In this document: positions 1 through 9,514 of the stretch, one piece after another
Position numbering within the stretch: the stretch's first letter is position 1
Layout of the letters: each line of letters starts with the position of its first letter
NCBI RefSeq assembly: GCF_002860205.1
Contig: NZ_PGVB01000010.1
Coordinates: 62,001-126,000, forward strand
Source: Bacillus sp. T33-2
GTDB taxonomy: Bacteria > Bacillota > Bacilli > Bacillales > Cytobacillaceae
DNA length: 64,000 bases
Reading direction: 5' to 3'
Translations under genes and position numbers: made by a program
Notes under the pieces: model-generated
Told to the model about the DNA's origin: nothing
What the model saw: only the letters and a program-made list of their open reading frames with translations
Databases searched by the model: none

Positions 1-65
1 TTTCTGGTGCGTCTATTCCAGAAATCCCTTATGTTATGTAACTGCTTTTGAACCGTTTCTTTCAT
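1..65 (-). CDS. fliF: FliF, flagellar MS-ring protein (N-terminal fragment, cut by window edge)
   Basis: Only the first 21 or so codons are inside the window. They read MKETVQKQLHNIRDFW and continue with basic residues, which fits the cytoplasmic N-terminus of FliF before its first membrane helix. Two ATG codons are adjacent (63-65 and 66-68); a GGGGG ribosome site just upstream is spaced better for the inner one. The gene lies directly downstream of fliE, as in the Bacillus fla/che operon (flgB-flgC-fliE-fliF). FliF forms the membrane ring on which the rotor and export apparatus assemble. The identification rests mostly on position, because so little sequence is visible. Confidence 0.75.
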   Translation of the reverse strand, partial: MKETVQKQLHNIRDFWNRRTR

Positions 66-140
66 CATATTCCCCCGGTTATTATGTCTGTTTATTGGTA
101 AGCAAATAACCGCCAATCATTTATTTTGACCAAATTACTA

Positions 141-452
141 TTAAACTTGCATTCGCATCATTTCCTGATAGGCTTCTATGACTTTATTTCTTATTTCAAG
201 TGTAGCCTGCATGGAAATGCTGGCCTTTTGTGCTGTGATCATCACCTGGTGGAGGTCTACGTTTTCTCCACGGGCTAGCTTTTCAGTCATTTTGTCCGAT
301 TCTAATTGTGCATGATTTAATTTTTCAATTGATTGCTTCAGGACGGACGAAAAACTCTTTTGTGCTTCGTATGGTGTAGTTGAAGGGGCCGCACCTTTTA
401 CATTAAAAGGCTTTACAAGCTGGCCGACAGGATTAAAAGTCACATTATTCAT
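141..452 (-). CDS. fliE: FliE, flagellar hook-basal body protein
   Basis: This 103-residue protein matches FliE in length and layout: a variable N-terminus followed by a helical region containing SFSSVLKQSIEKLNHAQ and ending in IEAYQEMMRMQV, the typical FliE C-terminus. FliE is known to join the MS ring (FliF) to the proximal rod and is exported by the flagellar type III system without a cleaved signal. The ATG has a clear AAGGAGA site. The gene begins 12 nt after flgC and precedes fliF, so it is the third gene of the flagellar operon here. No anomaly is visible. Confidence 0.95.
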   Translation of the reverse strand: MNNVTFNPVGQLVKPFNVKGAAPSTTPYEAQKSFSSVLKQSIEKLNHAQLESDKMTEKLARGENVDLHQVMITAQKASISMQATLEIRNKVIEAYQEMMRMQV

Positions 453-464
453 TTATCGGTCTCC

Positions 465-914
465 TTACTTTCCAATTTCAAGTGCCTTCATCAGCATGCC
501 TTTAGAGGCGTTAAAGACAGTGACGTTTGCCTCGTAAGACCGCGTTGCGCTGACCAGGTCGACCATTTCCCTCAGCGGGTCCACATTGGGGTATGCGACA
601 TAGCCTTCCTGGTTGGCATCGGGATGCTCAGGGTCATAAACCATTTTGTATGGGGTCTCCCTATCCTCAACGATACGGGAAACTTTGACGCCGTCCCCTG
701 CTGATCCAGTCCTTGAAGTGCCCATCGCTGTTTTAAGGAATGATGAGAACTGGCTGCCTTTAGGCTCCAACACGACCATTTTCCTTCGGTATGCCTCTCC
801 GCCGGCCGCCCTTGTTGAATCGACATTCGCCATATTGGAGGAAATGACGTCCATCCTGAGACGTTGTGCTGTCAACGCAGAAGCGGTCGTATTCATACTA
901 TGAAAAACCGACAT
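465..914 (-). CDS. flgC: FlgC, flagellar proximal rod protein
   Basis: At 149 residues it has the normal FlgC length. It shows the rod/hook N-terminal signature (SALTAQRLRMDVISSNMANVDST, about residues 12-34) and the C-terminal helix motif SATRSYEANVTVFNASKGM. These two helices pack together in the axial proteins of the flagellum. FlgC polymerises with FlgB, FlgF and FlgG to form the rod and is exported through the type III apparatus. It starts 2 nt after flgB stops, which indicates translational coupling. A plus-strand ORF across it is a coding shadow. Confidence 0.96.
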   Translation of the reverse strand: MSVFHSMNTTASALTAQRLRMDVISSNMANVDSTRAAGGEAYRRKMVVLEPKGSQFSSFLKTAMGTSRTGSAGDGVKVSRIVEDRETPYKMVYDPEHPDANQEGYVAYPNVDPLREMVDLVSATRSYEANVTVFNASKGMLMKALEIGK

Positions 915-916
915 TA

Positions 917-1312
917 CTATTTCCCACCTCTTATAACGGATTGCAGTGTCCCAAATTTACCGTTGATACGTTCAGTCAACGCGTTGTAATAGATTTGGTT
1001 TGTCGCAAGCTCCGACATTTCTTTATCAAGATCGACACTATTGCCATTATGGTTGTACTGAACGCCTATCCTTTCTGTGACAGCTGTGTTCAGTGATGAA
1101 GCTGCTTTAAAATCAAAATGCCTTGCATCAGTCCTGTGTGCGCTGAAAGGCTCGCTCATCGCCTGCTGGAAAGCTGCTTTAAAGCTAACATCGTTCGCTT
1201 TATAGTCGGGCGTATCGACATTGGCAATATTTTGAGAAATTGTCTTTTGTTTTAACGAAGCATAGTTGAGTGCATTTTCAAGCGTTGAAACAGTGCCGGA
1301 AAATAATTTCAA
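917..1312 (-). CDS. flgB: FlgB, flagellar proximal rod protein, first gene of the fla/che operon
   Basis: The 131-residue product has the rod signature KQKTISQNIANVDTPDYKAND (about residues 22-42) and the FlgB C-terminus with EMSELATNQIYYNALTERING. The start is TTG at 1310-1312 rather than ATG; an AGAGGTG site 7 nt upstream supports it. FlgB is the most proximal rod subunit and contacts FliE. As in B. subtilis, flgB opens the large flagellar operon directly downstream of codY. A SigA-type promoter candidate lies about 65 nt upstream, and the codY terminator lies further back. Confidence 0.95.
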   Translation of the reverse strand: MKLFSGTVSTLENALNYASLKQKTISQNIANVDTPDYKANDVSFKAAFQQAMSEPFSAHRTDARHFDFKAASSLNTAVTERIGVQYNHNGNSVDLDKEMSELATNQIYYNALTERINGKFGTLQSVIRGGK

Positions 1313-1383
1313 TATTTACACCTCTCATAGGTCACATTTGCGAAAATTGTTGTTATATGGAGAATTTCGTAATCATATTCCTA

Positions 1384-1412
1384 ATTGTAATGAATCTGAA
1401 ATAATCTGTCTA
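1384..1412 (-). promoter_or_regulatory. SigA-type promoter for flgB (fla/che operon)
   Basis: On the minus strand there is TAGACA (1407-1412), a 17-bp spacer, and TACAAT (1384-1389). Each hexamer matches the vegetative consensus at 5 of 6 positions with ideal spacing. Initiation near 1376 would give a leader of about 64 nt before the TTG of flgB. B. subtilis has a SigA promoter at this position. I found no convincing SigD site here. Confidence 0.6.
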
Positions 1413-1708
1413 TGCACTTTATCGTAAATTTTATCAGGCAATATACTCATTTTCACAATTAGTTCTTAAGTTCTATTTTGATGATGGTGATTCATTCGGC
1501 TTACCCATTCTCTGACAATATTCGACTTTATTCCCATAATCCAACCTGTTTTTCTGAGTAAAAAGCAGCTTCTGTACATTAAGGGGAATAGGTAATTTAT
1601 ACTTTTTTTAAAACGTAGGATTTTATAAAAAAACAAATCGCGTTTAGGAATTTTCAATAAGGGCAGATAGCACTGTAATCTTACCGTTACATTTTTGACA
1701 AATTAACG
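1413..1708. other. Gene-free stretch between codY terminator and flgB promoter
   Basis: This AT-rich region between codY and flgB contains a 63-codon minus-strand ORF (1466-1657) without a family resemblance. I see no convincing gene, RNA or repeat here. It probably holds upstream regulatory sequence for the flagellar operon; in B. subtilis this promoter region is a target of CodY and other regulators, but I cannot identify a specific operator by eye. Confidence 0.4.
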
Positions 1709-1742
1709 ACAAAAAACCCCGCCTGGCCAGCGGGGCTTTTTG
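1709..1742 (-). terminator. Intrinsic terminator after codY
   Basis: On the minus strand CCCCGC and GCGGGG pair around a TGGCCAG loop and are followed by a run of six T. The site begins 13 nt after the codY stop, so it ends the xerC-hslV-hslU-codY unit before the flagellar promoter. Confidence 0.85.
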
Positions 1743-1754
1743 TAAATTGAATGA

Positions 1755-2534
1755 TTAGTTTGTCTTTAACTTTTCCAACTCGAGCAAAAACTTATCGTTT
1801 AATACTTTAATATAAGTACCCTTCATGCCAAGGGAACGGGATTCAATCACGCCAGCACTTTCAAGTTTGCGCAGCGCGTTAACAATGACTGAACGTGTAA
1901 TGCCGACTCTGTCAGCGATTTTCGAAGCAACAAGCAGGCCTTCTTTGCCGTTTAGCTCTTCAAAGATATGCTCAATTGCTTCAAGCTCGCTGTATGATAA
2001 TGAACTGATTGCCATCTGGACAACTGCTTTGCTGCGGGCTTCCTCCTCGATTTCTTCGGCCTTTTCGCGAAGAATCTCCATTCCCACAACAGTTGCCCCA
2101 TATTCCCCTAGAATGAGGTCATCATCATGGAATTGCTCCTCAACACGGGCAAGGATCAATGTGCCTAAACGCTCTCCTCCGCCGATAATAGGAACAATTG
2201 TCGTCAAACCGTTGCGGAACAGATCCCTGTTTTCTACTGGAAACGCAGTATATGCACTTTCCACATCGAGGTTTGGAGAAGTTTCTTGAATATTGAACAG
2301 GTTTTTAGTATATTCCTCTGGAAACTGTCGGTCTTCCAGCATTTTTTTCATCCGCTCATTTTCTATTTGCTGATTGATCGCAAAGCCCAGCAGCTTTCCG
2401 CGGCGGCTGACAACAAATACATTCGCCTCAATTACTTCACTCAGCGTTTCCGACATTTCTTTAAAGTTGACAGGTTTTCCTGCTGCCTTTTGCAGCAATG
2501 CATTAATTTTTCTCGTTTTTGAAAGTAAGTCCAT
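1755..2534 (-). CDS. codY: CodY, GTP- and branched-chain-amino-acid-sensing global repressor
   Basis: At 259 residues it is full length for CodY. The N-terminal GAF domain (about residues 1-155), which binds isoleucine/valine in the family, opens with [20 protein letters not shown]. The C-terminal winged helix-turn-helix has [20 protein letters not shown] (about residues 204-223). CodY represses stationary-phase, amino-acid and motility genes when nutrients are plentiful. It is the last gene of the xerC-hslV-hslU-codY unit, with an AGGAGG site before the ATG and a strong terminator after the stop. Its position just before flgB is conserved in Bacillus. Confidence 0.98.
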   Translation of the reverse strand: MDLLSKTRKINALLQKAAGKPVNFKEMSETLSEVIEANVFVVSRRGKLLGFAINQQIENERMKKMLEDRQFPEEYTKNLFNIQETSPNLDVESAYTAFPVENRDLFRNGLTTIVPIIGGGERLGTLILARVEEQFHDDDLILGEYGATVVGMEILREKAEEIEEEARSKAVVQMAISSLSYSELEAIEHIFEELNGKEGLLVASKIADRVGITRSVIVNALRKLESAGVIESRSLGMKGTYIKVLNDKFLLELEKLKTN

Positions 2535-2678
2535 TATTTCTTCCTCCTATTGTGTGTAAAGCTTGATATTGTTTATATTAATGAATAATACCTGTTTTTC
2601 ATTACTGGGACGTGCCGGCGAACAAAGGTAATCCAGTATTCGTGTACCCTTATGCTTCTTCATTAAAACGGCAACGCT

Positions 2679-4082
2679 TTATAATATAAATTGGCTTAAA
2701 TCTTTGTTCCGCGAAATGGCTCCCAGCTTTTCCTCGACATATTGGGGAGTGATCACGACCTTTTCAAGGGTGATGTCCGGAGCTTCGAAGGACAAGTCTT
2801 CCAGCAGCTTCTCCAAAATGGTGTGCAGGCGCCTCGCCCCAATATTGTCTGTATTCTGATTGACCTCAAAAGCAACTTCTGCAATCTTACGTATAGCATC
2901 GTCTGAAAATTCAATTTGTATACCTTCTGTTTCCAATAATGCCTGGTATTGTTTAATCAGGGCATTATCCGGTTCAATCAAGATTCTGTAAAAATCTTCA
3001 ACCGTTAATTTCGTCAATTCCACCCGGATTGGGAAACGGCCCTGCAGCTCAGGTATTAAATCAGACGGTTTTGCCATATGGAACGCACCGGCAGCAATGA
3101 ACAAGATATGGTCCGTCTTAACCGGGCCATACTTCGTGACAACAGTCGATCCCTCAACGACCGGCAAAATATCCCTTTGAACACCTTCACGGGAAACATC
3201 CGCCGATGAACCGCCGTTGTTTTTGCTCGCAATTTTATCGATCTCATCAATAAAAATGATACCGGTTTGTTCAGCGCGATAGGCAGCCTCCTGGGTTACT
3301 TCATCCATGTCGATCAGTTTTTGGGCTTCCTCCGTTGTCAAAACCTTTCTGGCATCCCTTACAGGAAGCTTTCGCTTTTTCCTTTTCTTAGGCATGAAAC
3401 TGCTCAAGGCATCCTGCATGTTCATGCCCATTTGCTCCATCCCTGATCCCTGCAGCATGTCGAACATGGACGGCTGCTGTTCTTCCACTTCGACTGTAAT
3501 CATTTCTTCCTCAAGTTCACCCAATTCAAGCTTATGTTGAATGATTTTCCTTCTCTCGTGAAGATTGACATCCTCAGTTGAGTGGGTTTCCTGTTCAGGC
3601 TGGCCTGCCCCGCCAAACAGCATTTCAAGCGGATTTTTATAATTTGACGACTTTTTGGCTGAAGGAACGAGCAGTTCAATGAGGCGGCGGTTAGCATTCT
3701 CCTCGGCGCGCTCCTTCACATTCAGCATTTTTTCTTCTTTAACGAGGCGGGCTGATGTTTCGACGAGATCACGGACCATTGATTCAACATCGCGGCCCAC
3801 ATACCCGACTTCGGTGAATTTCGTTGCTTCAACCTTAACAAATGGTGCCCCCACGAGCTTTGCCATTCTTCTCGCGATTTCGGTCTTCCCTACCCCGGTG
3901 GGGCCGATCATCAGGATATTCTTTGGAATTACTTCATCCCTCAGGTTTTCAGATAGCAAACTTCTTCTATACCGGTTCCTCAGAGCAACTGCGACGGCTT
4001 TTTTAGCATCCTTTTGCCCGATGATATATTGGTCAAGCCGCTCAACAATTTGCCTTGGAGTCAAATTAGTTGTCTGTTTCAA
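2679..4082 (-). CDS. hslU: HslU (ClpY), AAA+ unfoldase of the HslUV protease
   Basis: The protein has the Walker A motif GPTGVGKT (about residues 60-67), the pore loop GYVGRD (near 90), the inserted I domain containing [20 protein letters not shown], Walker B with IIFIDEID (near 250) and the C-terminal LSQFIL tail that docks into HslV. It unfolds substrates with ATP and feeds them to HslV. The open frame reaches a GTG at 4091, but an AGGAG site overlaps that GTG and lies 8 nt before an in-frame TTG at 4080-4082. Starting there gives 467 residues, the usual Bacillus length, so I prefer it. It follows hslV and precedes codY. Confidence 0.97.
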   Translation of the reverse strand: MKQTTNLTPRQIVERLDQYIIGQKDAKKAVAVALRNRYRRSLLSENLRDEVIPKNILMIGPTGVGKTEIARRMAKLVGAPFVKVEATKFTEVGYVGRDVESMVRDLVETSARLVKEEKMLNVKERAEENANRRLIELLVPSAKKSSNYKNPLEMLFGGAGQPEQETHSTEDVNLHERRKIIQHKLELGELEEEMITVEVEEQQPSMFDMLQGSGMEQMGMNMQDALSSFMPKKRKKRKLPVRDARKVLTTEEAQKLIDMDEVTQEAAYRAEQTGIIFIDEIDKIASKNNGGSSADVSREGVQRDILPVVEGSTVVTKYGPVKTDHILFIAAGAFHMAKPSDLIPELQGRFPIRVELTKLTVEDFYRILIEPDNALIKQYQALLETEGIQIEFSDDAIRKIAEVAFEVNQNTDNIGARRLHTILEKLLEDLSFEAPDITLEKVVITPQYVEEKLGAISRNKDLSQFIL

Positions 4083-4099
4083 GTCTCTCACTCCTCCCG

Positions 4100-4642
4100 C
4101 TACAGTTCTTCTACACTGATGTTTTCATTTGTATACACACAAATTTCAGCAGCGATCTCAAGCGCGGACCTTGCAATTTCCTTCGCATTCAAATGGTCGC
4201 CTGAATACTTTTTCAGGGCACGGCCGGCGGACAAGGCATAATTGCCTCCCGACCCAATTGCAAGAATTCCGTCATCAGGCTCAATCACTTCGCCTGTCCC
4301 TGAAATCAGCAGCATGTATTCTTCATTCATGACAATCAGCATGGCCTCAAGCCTTCTTAACACTTTATCGCTCCGCCATTGCTTCGCAAGCTCGACTGCG
4401 GCTCTTTGCAGATTGCCATTGTATTCTTCGAGCTTGCCTTCAAACATCTCAAACAATGTAAAAGCATCTGCGACCGAGCCGGCAAAGCCTGCTATTACCT
4501 TGCCATTAAAAAGCTTCCTTACTTTCCTGGCAGTATGTTTCATTACTACCGCGTTTCCAAATGTCACCTGGCCGTCTCCAGCCATGGCGGAACGGCCTTT
4601 GTGCTGAACCGCGAAGATTGTTGTCGCATGAAATTGTGACAT
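4100..4642 (-). CDS. hslV: HslV (ClpQ/CodW), peptidase subunit of the HslUV protease
   Basis: This 180-residue Ntn-hydrolase resembles a proteasome beta subunit, with [21 protein letters not shown] at the N-terminus and [19 protein letters not shown] further in. The protein begins Met-Ser-Gln-Phe. In the Bacillus orthologue CodW the exposed N-terminal serine is reported to be the nucleophile instead of the threonine used in E. coli, and that serine is present here. It forms a double hexamer that is active with HslU, whose gene begins just downstream. It is preceded by xerC as in B. subtilis. Confidence 0.97.
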   Translation of the reverse strand: MSQFHATTIFAVQHKGRSAMAGDGQVTFGNAVVMKHTARKVRKLFNGKVIAGFAGSVADAFTLFEMFEGKLEEYNGNLQRAAVELAKQWRSDKVLRRLEAMLIVMNEEYMLLISGTGEVIEPDDGILAIGSGGNYALSAGRALKKYSGDHLNAKEIARSALEIAAEICVYTNENISVEEL

Positions 4643-4662
4643 CCCTGTTTTCCTCCTTTGGC

Positions 4663-5565
4663 CTATGCCCTGGGGTGATGGGACATATATGTTTTCCTTA
4701 AATACTCATTTGTGACATGTGTATACACCTGAGTTGAAGAAAGATCGGCATGCCCAAGCAGCTCCTGTACCGTCCTCAAATCTGCGCCGTTGCTCAACAT
4801 ATGGGTTGCAAAGGAATGTCTGAGCTTGTGGGGGTGGATTGTTCCAGTTAACGACGACTTTTCCACCAGCTTGTTCAAGACTTCACGGACGCCTCTGTCA
4901 GTAAGCCTCCCGCCGCGGAAATTGACAAACAGGAAACCGTGGTCCTGTTTCCCTTTTAATAGTTCGTTTCTGCCGTGATTTATGTAATCCTGCAATGCAT
5001 CATCGGCAAAACTGCCAAAGGGTACGTACCTCTCTTTATTCCTTTTCCCATGTACAAGGACAGTTGATAGATGAAAGTCCAGATCTTTGAGCTCAACCTG
5101 GCAGCATTCACTCACCCTTATCCCGGTGCCGTACAGCAATTCAAGCAGCGCCCTGTTTCTTCTTCCCAGGGGGGTTTGTGGTTCACACGCATCGAAAAGA
5201 AGGGAAAGCTCCTCCTCATAAAAGAAATCGGGCAGCCTCTTTCCAGGCTTTTGGATCGACACGAGCGAAAAAGGATTGTCATCGACCAGTTTTTCCCGCA
5301 GCAAAAACTTATAAAAGCTCCGCATGCAGGAAATTTTTCTGGCAACATATTTTCGGGAAAGCTGCTGTTCATATAATTTCGTCAGGAAAATCCTTACATC
5401 TGAATACTGCACATCCTTTATGTCATGAATGGCCTGTTCAGACATGAACATAAAAAATTCACTAATATCACGTTGGTAATGTTCAACTGTATATTGTGAG
5501 TAATTTTTTTCAATTTGTAAATATTCGATAAATAACTTTAAAGAATTGTTTACATATCCTTCCAT
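4663..5565 (-). CDS. xerC: Tyrosine recombinase XerC (CodV)
   Basis: A 300-residue tyrosine recombinase. The N-terminal SAM-like DNA-binding domain (about residues 5-90) begins [19 protein letters not shown]. The catalytic domain shows GTGIRVSE (first Arg), [12 protein letters not shown] (His-x-x-Arg) and [15 protein letters not shown] (second His and the Tyr nucleophile). With XerD (RipX) it resolves chromosome dimers at dif. It heads the hslV-hslU-codY unit, which matches the Bacillus codVWXY arrangement, so it is a housekeeping recombinase and not a mobile-element integrase. A GAGGTGAG site precedes the ATG. Confidence 0.96.
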   Translation of the reverse strand: MEGYVNNSLKLFIEYLQIEKNYSQYTVEHYQRDISEFFMFMSEQAIHDIKDVQYSDVRIFLTKLYEQQLSRKYVARKISCMRSFYKFLLREKLVDDNPFSLVSIQKPGKRLPDFFYEEELSLLFDACEPQTPLGRRNRALLELLYGTGIRVSECCQVELKDLDFHLSTVLVHGKRNKERYVPFGSFADDALQDYINHGRNELLKGKQDHGFLFVNFRGGRLTDRGVREVLNKLVEKSSLTGTIHPHKLRHSFATHMLSNGADLRTVQELLGHADLSSTQVYTHVTNEYLRKTYMSHHPRA

Positions 5566-5626
5566 CAGCTCACCTCACAAGGCCTATTAAATAGTAACAT
5601 AATTCATAGTGAGCCTGCAATAAAAG

Positions 5627-6934
5627 TTACAAATTTTTCACAAATTTCTGAATTGTTCCCAATGCCCGAGTAGCATGCTGTTCATTCCGTTCGGCTTTCG
5701 CCCTGATTTTTTGGGGCAGTTCAGGAAACAGCCCAAAATTTGCATTCATCGGCTGAAAATTATTTGGATTCGTAGTTGTAATATAGTGGGCCATGCTGCC
5801 CATTGCTGTTTCAGCCGGAAATTCCACAGGTGACTGCCCTGATACGAGACGAGCAGCATTTATCCCCGCGATCAAGCCGCTCGCTGCAGATTCAACGTAG
5901 CCTTCCACACCAGTCATTTGTCCGGCAAAGAAGAGGTCTTCCCTTTCCCTAAACTGATATGTTGCCTTTAGTACTTTAGGGGAGTTGATGAACGTATTCC
6001 GGTGCATGACGCCGTATCGGACAATCTCGGCATTTTCCAGGCCTGGTATGAGCCTGAGGACCTCTTTTTGCGGCCCCCATTTCAAATGGGTTTGGAACCC
6101 GACAATATTGTACAGTGTCCCCGCGGCGTCATCCTGGCGCAGCTGTACGACTGCAAACGGACGCTTGCCTGTTTTCGGATCCTCCAGCCCCACCGGCTTC
6201 ATCGGGCCGAACAGCATCGTCTTTCTTCCACGCTGGGCCATGACCTCAATCGGCATGCACCCTTCAAAAAAGATCTCCTTCTCGAATTCTTTAAGTGGAA
6301 CGGTTTCTGCAGCTATCAGTGCCTCATAAAAGCGATCAAACTCCTCTTCGGTCATCGGGCAGTTTAGATAGGCCGCTTCCCCTTTATCATATCTTGATTT
6401 TAAATAAACCTTGTCCATATCGATGCTGTCTTTTTCAATGATTGGTGCAGCAGCATCATAAAAATAAAGGTATTCTTCACCGGTCAGCTCCTTCAGGCTT
6501 TGTGACAGGCCCGGGCTTGTAAGCGGGCCGGTTGCAATGATGGTTGGACCTTGGGGGAGTTGTGTGATTTCTTCATTTATTACTGTAACATTGGGATGAT
6601 TCTTGACGCGGTCCGTCACATTGGCTGCAAACTCATGACGGTCCACTGCGAGGGCGCCCCCGGCCGGAACCGCGCATTTATCGGCAGATGCTATGATCAC
6701 CGAATCCAGCATCCTCATTTCTTCTTTTAATACCCCGACCGCATTTGTTAAATTATTGGCACGCAAAGAATTGCTGCATACAAGTTCAGCGAATTTATCA
6801 GTATGGTGGGCGGGAGTTTGTTTAACTGGCCGCATTTCATACAGCCTGACATTGATTCCGCGTTTTGCGAGCTGCCAGGCCGCTTCACTTCCTGCCAATC
6901 CTGCACCGACGACATTTACTGTTGTTTCCGTCAT
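5627..6934 (-). CDS. trmFO: TrmFO (Gid), folate/FAD-dependent tRNA m5U54 methyltransferase
   Basis: The FAD-binding fold is visible at the N-terminus ([21 protein letters not shown], about residues 6-26), with the family segments [20 protein letters not shown] and [19 protein letters not shown]. The enzyme methylates U54 in the tRNA T loop using methylene-tetrahydrofolate and reduced FAD. The open frame extends 21 codons further upstream, but the ATG at 6932-6934 has a TGGAGG site 8 nt before it. This start gives 435 residues, the usual length, so the longer version is rejected. It lies between topA and xerC as in B. subtilis. Confidence 0.97.
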   Translation of the reverse strand: MTETTVNVVGAGLAGSEAAWQLAKRGINVRLYEMRPVKQTPAHHTDKFAELVCSNSLRANNLTNAVGVLKEEMRMLDSVIIASADKCAVPAGGALAVDRHEFAANVTDRVKNHPNVTVINEEITQLPQGPTIIATGPLTSPGLSQSLKELTGEEYLYFYDAAAPIIEKDSIDMDKVYLKSRYDKGEAAYLNCPMTEEEFDRFYEALIAAETVPLKEFEKEIFFEGCMPIEVMAQRGRKTMLFGPMKPVGLEDPKTGKRPFAVVQLRQDDAAGTLYNIVGFQTHLKWGPQKEVLRLIPGLENAEIVRYGVMHRNTFINSPKVLKATYQFREREDLFFAGQMTGVEGYVESAASGLIAGINAARLVSGQSPVEFPAETAMGSMAHYITTTNPNNFQPMNANFGLFPELPQKIRAKAERNEQHATRALGTIQKFVKNL

Positions 6935-7138
6935 TTCAAATCCTCCAGTTGCTTCTATAAATATAAGCGATCCTGATGCACCGGCAAACTGATGCATACC
7001 ACTTAAGAAACGTTAGAATAATCGGGTTATTTGCGACAATTATTTTACTATACCCTCATACTTGTCCATTTTGCACTTTACCCTACGAAAAGAAAAGAGA
7101 AAAGGTTTCAAATAAAATCAGCTTCCATTAAAACACAT

Positions 7139-7166
7139 GAAAAGAGTGAGCAAAAGGCTCACTCTC
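7139..7166 (-). terminator. Intrinsic terminator overlapping the end of topA
   Basis: Minus-strand arms AGAGTGAGC and GCTCACTCT (7157-7165 and 7143-7151) pair around a short TTTT-type loop and are followed by TTTTC. The stem begins at the topA stop codon. It would separate topA from trmFO. Confidence 0.75.
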
Positions 7167-9240
7167 AGCTTTGTGTCGCTTCCTTGTAATCACAGTTGGA
7201 ACACTGTACCTGAACACCCTTCTTCAGCTTCTTCTCTACAAGATAGCTGTCGCATTTAGGGCAGTTACGGGGCAGCGGTTTATCCCAGGATAAAAATTCA
7301 CATTCTGGAAATCGGTCGCAGCCATAGAAAATGCGGCGCTTTTTGCTTTTTCGTTCAATGATATTCCCTTCACCGCAATTCGGGCATTTAACGCCGATTT
7401 CTTTTACGATTGCCTTTGTATTGCGGCAGTCCGGAAAATTGCTGCAAGCCATGAATTTTCCATAACGGCCCATCTTGAATACCATTGGATTGCCGCACTG
7501 GTCGCAGTCCTCACCGGCAGGTTCATCCTTGATCTCCACTTCTTCCATCTCACGTTCTGCTCTTTCGAGATGTTTTTCAAAGTCGCGGTAAAATTCATCG
7601 ATGATTTTCACCCAATTTACTTTGCCTTCTTCGACATCGTCAAGCCCCTGTTCCATTTTGGCGGTAAACTCGACATCAATGATATCCGGGAAGAAATCCA
7701 CAACAAGCTCATGGATAATAATTCCCAGTTCAGTGGGAACAAAGCGCTTGTTATCAAGACTCACGTACCCCCGTTTTTGAATGGTGTCCAATGTGGGAGC
7801 AAATGTGGACGGTCTGCCGATGCCCAATTCTTCGAGTGTTCTTACAAGCCTGGCCTCCGTGTACCTCGGCGGTGGCTGTGTAAAATGCTGTTTAGGCTCG
7901 ATGTCTTTTTTGATGACTTCGTCGCCTTCTTTTAAGTCAGGAAGAAGCCTGTCTTTCTCTTCTACCTGGTCATCAGTGCCTTCAACATACACCTTCATGA
8001 ATCCCGGGAACTTTACTTTCGAACCTGTAGCCCGGAACAGTACATCGCCATTTTTCAGGTCAACGCTCATCGTATCCATGATGGCAGGGGCCATCTGGCT
8101 TGCCAAAAACCGTTCCCAGATCAGTTTGTACAGACGAAGCTGGTCCCTTGACAGATGCTCCTTCAGGCTGCCTGGATCTCGCATGACGCTTGTCGGCCTG
8201 ATCGCTTCGTGGGCGTCCTGGGCGTTGGACTGTTTTTTCTCTTTTCTTGCTTCGGTTTGCAAATATTCCTTCCCGAACGCGCCCTCTATGAAATTCACGG
8301 CTTCTTTTTGGGCTACTTCGGAAATCCGGGTCGAATCAGTACGCATATAGGTGATCAAACCGACCGTTCCTTCTTTCCCAAGTTCAATGCCCTCGTACAG
8401 CTGCTGGGCGATCATCATCGTTTTCTTCGCACGAAAATTCAATTTCCGGGCAGCTTCCTGCTGCAGGGAAGAAGTTGTGAACGGCACTGCAGGATTCCGT
8501 TTTCTTTCTTTTTTACTGACAGACTCAACTGTGAATTTGTTTCCAGTTAACTGATTCAAAATATTCTGGACGTCCTGCTCGGACTTCAGCTCCAGCTTTT
8601 CAGAATCTACTCCAAAGAATGAAGCCTCAAAAGTGTCCTTGCCTTTCATGAACTCTGCGCCGATCGTCCAATATTCTTCCGGCTCGAACGCACTTATTTC
8701 CTTTTCCCTGTCAATGATCAGCCTTAAAGCCACGGATTGGACCCGTCCGGCACTTAAACCTTTTTTGACCTTTTTCCATAGAAGCGGACTGATATTATAG
8801 CCTACAAGCCGGTCCAAAACGCGCCGTGCCTGCTGGGCATCGACCAGATCCATATTGATTGGGCGCGGATGCTTAAACGATTCTTTTATCGCGTCTTTTG
8901 TAATTTCATTAAAGACGACCCGGCAATCGGAATGTGCATCCACGTCTAGGCTGTGTGCCAAATGCCAGGCGATCGCCTCACCTTCACGGTCAGGGTCGGC
9001 TGCCAGAAAAACTTTTTTTGCTTTTTTGGCGGCCGTCTTCAATTCTTTCAAAACTGGTCCCTTTCCGCGGATCGTAATATATTTAGGATCGTAGTTATGC
9101 TCTATATCTACTCCCATCTGGCTCCTCGGCAAATCACGGACGTGGCCCATGGAAGCTTTCACCTTATATTTTTTACCAAGATAACGTTCAATCGTTTTCG
9201 CCTTTGCCGGCGATTCAACGATAACTAAAAACTCTGACAT
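7165..9240 (-). CDS. topA: DNA topoisomerase I
   Basis: This type IA topoisomerase relaxes negative supercoils. The TOPRIM domain begins [19 protein letters not shown] and contains the metal-binding ADPDREGEA (about residues 103-111). The active-site tyrosine is in [12 protein letters not shown] (near residue 298). The C-terminus carries three four-cysteine zinc-ribbon units from about residue 575 on (CDQCG, CPNCG and CPKCD each open one). An AAGGAGG site lies 7 nt before the ATG at 9238-9240, giving 691 residues; the TTG one codon earlier is less likely. It is preceded by dprA and has its own promoter candidate. Confidence 0.98.
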   Translation of the reverse strand: MSEFLVIVESPAKAKTIERYLGKKYKVKASMGHVRDLPRSQMGVDIEHNYDPKYITIRGKGPVLKELKTAAKKAKKVFLAADPDREGEAIAWHLAHSLDVDAHSDCRVVFNEITKDAIKESFKHPRPINMDLVDAQQARRVLDRLVGYNISPLLWKKVKKGLSAGRVQSVALRLIIDREKEISAFEPEEYWTIGAEFMKGKDTFEASFFGVDSEKLELKSEQDVQNILNQLTGNKFTVESVSKKERKRNPAVPFTTSSLQQEAARKLNFRAKKTMMIAQQLYEGIELGKEGTVGLITYMRTDSTRISEVAQKEAVNFIEGAFGKEYLQTEARKEKKQSNAQDAHEAIRPTSVMRDPGSLKEHLSRDQLRLYKLIWERFLASQMAPAIMDTMSVDLKNGDVLFRATGSKVKFPGFMKVYVEGTDDQVEEKDRLLPDLKEGDEVIKKDIEPKQHFTQPPPRYTEARLVRTLEELGIGRPSTFAPTLDTIQKRGYVSLDNKRFVPTELGIIIHELVVDFFPDIIDVEFTAKMEQGLDDVEEGKVNWVKIIDEFYRDFEKHLERAEREMEEVEIKDEPAGEDCDQCGNPMVFKMGRYGKFMACSNFPDCRNTKAIVKEIGVKCPNCGEGNIIERKSKKRRIFYGCDRFPECEFLSWDKPLPRNCPKCDSYLVEKKLKKGVQVQCSNCDYKEATQS

Positions 9241-9279
9241 CAATAGTCCTCCTTAGAGGGATTATAAAAATTAACACTT

Positions 9280-9309
9280 ATTATTCTATACTATGTTATT
9301 AAATGTCAA
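9280..9309 (-). promoter_or_regulatory. SigA-type promoter for topA
   Basis: Minus strand: TTGACA (9304-9309), 18-bp spacer, AATAAT (9280-9285). The -35 box is perfect and the -10 box matches at 5 of 6. Initiation near 9273 gives a leader of about 33 nt before topA. Confidence 0.55.
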
Positions 9310-9355
9310 TTTCAAAAGACACAGAAATCGTTTTCAACGAATTCGCCCTTTTAAA

Positions 9356-9386
9356 TTGTCCAGCTCCAGCGCCTAGGCGCTTCCGC
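9356..9386. repeat. Compact copy of an intergenic repeat element
   Basis: The plus strand begins TTGTCCAGCTCCAGCGCC and closes with GCGCTTCCGC. These are the two ends of the longer element found between smc and ftsY (35909-36028), here joined without the middle. It lies in the 270-bp gap between dprA and topA. From memory, similar elements beginning GTCTAGCTCCAGCGCC are scattered through Bacillaceae genomes. Confidence 0.6.
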
Positions 9387-9514
9387 AATTCTGAATACCT
9401 GATGCAAAATGTATAACAGAATCAAAATAATTTCAACCTTTTTGATGCAAATTTCTTGAAAACCGTTTAAAAAACTTGGAAAAAAGTAGTTTTTTTAAAT
9501 TTTTTCTTACATTT

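Noticed and set aside
1466-1657. 63-codon minus-strand ORF upstream of flgB
   Set aside because: No family resemblance, no good ribosome site, and it lies in an AT-rich regulatory gap where chance ORFs are likely.
4663-5565. Tyrosine recombinase as a sign of a mobile element
   Set aside because: Its neighbours hslV-hslU-codY identify it as the housekeeping XerC/CodV; no attachment sites or phage genes are present.
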